From contig JBIQHD010000035.1 of the NCBI GenBank assembly GCA_044508835.1, positions 1 to 50,083 of the forward strand: a DNA stretch of 50,083 bases. The letters are read 5' to 3'. Source of the DNA: JAKFDI01 sp044508835 (GTDB taxonomy: Bacteria; Pseudomonadota; Gammaproteobacteria; Burkholderiales; Burkholderiaceae_C). Both the position numbers and the translations under genes were made by a program. The first letter of the stretch is position 1; the number at the start of each line of letters is the position of its first letter. Below are positions 48,892 through 50,083 of this stretch, in pieces. The notes beneath the pieces are model-generated. The model had not been told where the DNA came from. It saw nothing but the letters and a program-made list of their open reading frames with translations, and did no database searches.

Positions 48892-49968
48892 ATGAATGCG
48901 TTGGAGGTGCATGCGGGGCCGAAAGCGCTCGCCCATCTTCAGTCGCACGGCATGCGGCCGCAGGACGTTCGCCTCGTGCCCGGCGCGGCCGGCGGCCCCA
49001 AGGGCCTGGTCCTCAACCCGCTCGACCGCTTCCTCTTCGGCCAGTGGCTGGCCGCGACCGACCATCCCGTGCACCTGCTCGGCGCCTCCATCGGCGCCTG
49101 GCGCATGGCCTGCGCCTGCACGGCCGACCCGGATGCCGCGTTCGCGCGCATGGCCGACGACTACATCCGCCAGAAGTACGACCACCGCCCCGGCAAGCCG
49201 CCCACGCCCAGCCACGTGAGCGCCGTGTTCGGCCAAGCGCTGATGCACACCTTCGGCGGCCTGGAGCCGCGGATGCTCGCGCATCCGCGCTACCGGCTGC
49301 ACGTGTTCACCAGCCGCGGCCGGCACCGGCTGCTGCGCCGCCAGGGGCGCGTGCGCACGCCGCTGGGCTACCTCGGCGCGTTCTGCGCCAACTCGCTGAG
49401 CCGCCGGGCCATGGGCGGCTGGATCGAGCGGGTGATCTTCTCCGACGCGCGCGCGCCGCTGCCGCTGCAATTGCAGGACTACCGCACCCGGGTGGTGCCG
49501 CTGGACGCGCACAACCTGTGCCGCAGCATCCTCGCGAGCTGCTCCATCCCGTTCTGGCTCGACGCGGTGCACGACATCCCCGGCGCGCCGCAGGGCGCCT
49601 ACTGGGACGGCGGCATCACCGACTACCACCTGCACCTGGACTACGCCTCGATGGGCGAGGGCCTGGTGCTGTACCCGCACTTCCAGGCCTCGGTGATCCC
49701 CGGCTGGCTCGACAAGGCCTTCAAGCGGCGCCACCGCGCCACGGCGCACCTGGACAACGTGGTGGTGCTGGCGCCCAGCGCCGAATGGGTGCGCACGCTG
49801 CCGGGCGGCAAGCTGCCCGACCGCAGCGACTTCAAGCGCTACGGCGACGACGTGGCCGCGCGCGTGGCGGTGTGGCAGCAGGCCGTGCGCGAGAGCGGGC
49901 GGCTGCGCGACGAGTTCGCCGAATGGGTGGGCGGGTCGCGCCGCATCGAGGTGCGCCCGCTGGCTTAG
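48892..49968 (+). CDS. Patatin-like phospholipase
   Basis: This 358-residue protein has the patatin layout. An N-terminal glycine-rich oxyanion stretch (GAAGGPKGLV, 31-40) is followed by the nucleophile elbow GASIG (64-68, Ser66) and the catalytic Asp239 in YWDGGITDYH. No signal peptide is seen, so it is probably cytosolic or membrane-associated. It should hydrolyse acyl esters of phospholipids or storage lipids. It begins 2 bases after the tex stop, so it is co-transcribed with tex, an association I cannot explain. Confidence 0.88.
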   Translation: MNALEVHAGPKALAHLQSHGMRPQDVRLVPGAAGGPKGLVLNPLDRFLFGQWLAATDHPVHLLGASIGAWRMACACTADPDAAFARMADDYIRQKYDHRPGKPPTPSHVSAVFGQALMHTFGGLEPRMLAHPRYRLHVFTSRGRHRLLRRQGRVRTPLGYLGAFCANSLSRRAMGGWIERVIFSDARAPLPLQLQDYRTRVVPLDAHNLCRSILASCSIPFWLDAVHDIPGAPQGAYWDGGITDYHLHLDYASMGEGLVLYPHFQASVIPGWLDKAFKRRHRATAHLDNVVVLAPSAEWVRTLPGGKLPDRSDFKRYGDDVAARVAVWQQAVRESGRLRDEFAEWVGGSRRIEVRPLA

Positions 49969-49969
49969 G

Positions 49970-50083
49970 GCCTGTTAACGCTACGAGAGGGCTCGCGCCG
50001 GTGCCTGGCAGGGCGCAGGGCAAGGCGTCCGCGAGGCGGTGTGCCTGTGGCACACAACGAGCGGGCAACGCGGCCCTGCGCCC
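49970..50083. repeat. Possible dispersed repeat element, cut by the window end
   Basis: The last 115 bases hold no gene. They include gggcctgttaacgctacgag and the perfect inverted repeat gtgtgcc-tgt-ggcacac (50040-50056). The sequence reminds me of repeats in Rubrivivax-type genomes, but only one copy is here. A related run, gcctgtggcacac, occurs at 46499-46511, upstream of tex. Confidence 0.35.

Overview
The window is about 50 kb of very GC-rich (roughly 70%), densely coding chromosomal DNA from a betaproteobacterium. It most likely belongs to the Burkholderiales, in Comamonadaceae or a close relative. Three things point there: the neighbourhood queF - SET protein - dapC - dapD - pilU-like - dapE - prmB - yheS facing smc - zipA - ligA - def, the GC-rich palindromic repeats, and the large liv-plus-beta-oxidation locus. 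No gap between called genes exceeds about 170 bp. I saw no tRNA, rRNA, CRISPR array, integrase, transposase or phage gene, so this looks like core chromosome plus one catabolic locus rather than an island.

Region 1 (1-7276, minus strand) is one run of tightly packed genes: queF, a small SET-domain protein, dapC, dapD, a PilT/PilU-type ATPase, dapE, prmB and the start of a yheS-type ABC-F gene cut by the window edge. It joins the succinylase branch of lysine/diaminopimelate synthesis with queuosine synthesis and translation factors. Region 2 (7439-14728, plus strand) holds smc, a zipA-like division gene, ligA and a peptide deformylase gene. ligA carries a REP-like sequence read in frame.

Region 3 (14895-20533) holds an exported FecR/DUF6600-type protein, then a GDSL esterase and a YbbA-type ABC ATPase whose start codons overlap head to head. 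The ATPase ends in a strong palindromic terminator. A minus-strand run follows: msrB, yciB, bolA and a periplasmic parvulin.

Region 4 (20703-40913, plus strand) is the most distinctive part. It holds a DmdB-like acyl-CoA ligase, a complete branched-chain-amino-acid-type ABC transporter (binding protein, two permeases, two ATPases), a fused enoyl-CoA hydratase/3-hydroxyacyl-CoA dehydrogenase, an HD-domain protein, a thiolase, hotdog thioesterases, two acyl-CoA dehydrogenases (one AidB-like), a zinc-independent MDR reductase, an SDR, a Dabb protein and an exported M3 peptidase. Read together, this is an uptake - CoA activation - beta-oxidation pathway for an unknown organic acid. Two points stand out. 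One transporter ATPase has Arg in place of the Walker A Lys. The HD protein has a histidine/aspartate series resembling the mixed-valent diiron oxygenases PhnZ and MIOX.

Region 5 (40984-49968) holds an exported protein with a threefold internal repeat, an HI0933-type flavoprotein, an unrecognised helical protein with a hydrophobic hairpin that recalls alpha-pore-forming toxins, a low-complexity secreted protein, an L,D-transpeptidase-like protein, the RNA-binding protein Tex (TTG start) and a patatin-like lipase. The last 115 bp look like the start of a dispersed repeat. All family assignments come from reading motifs and remembered families; no database search was run.
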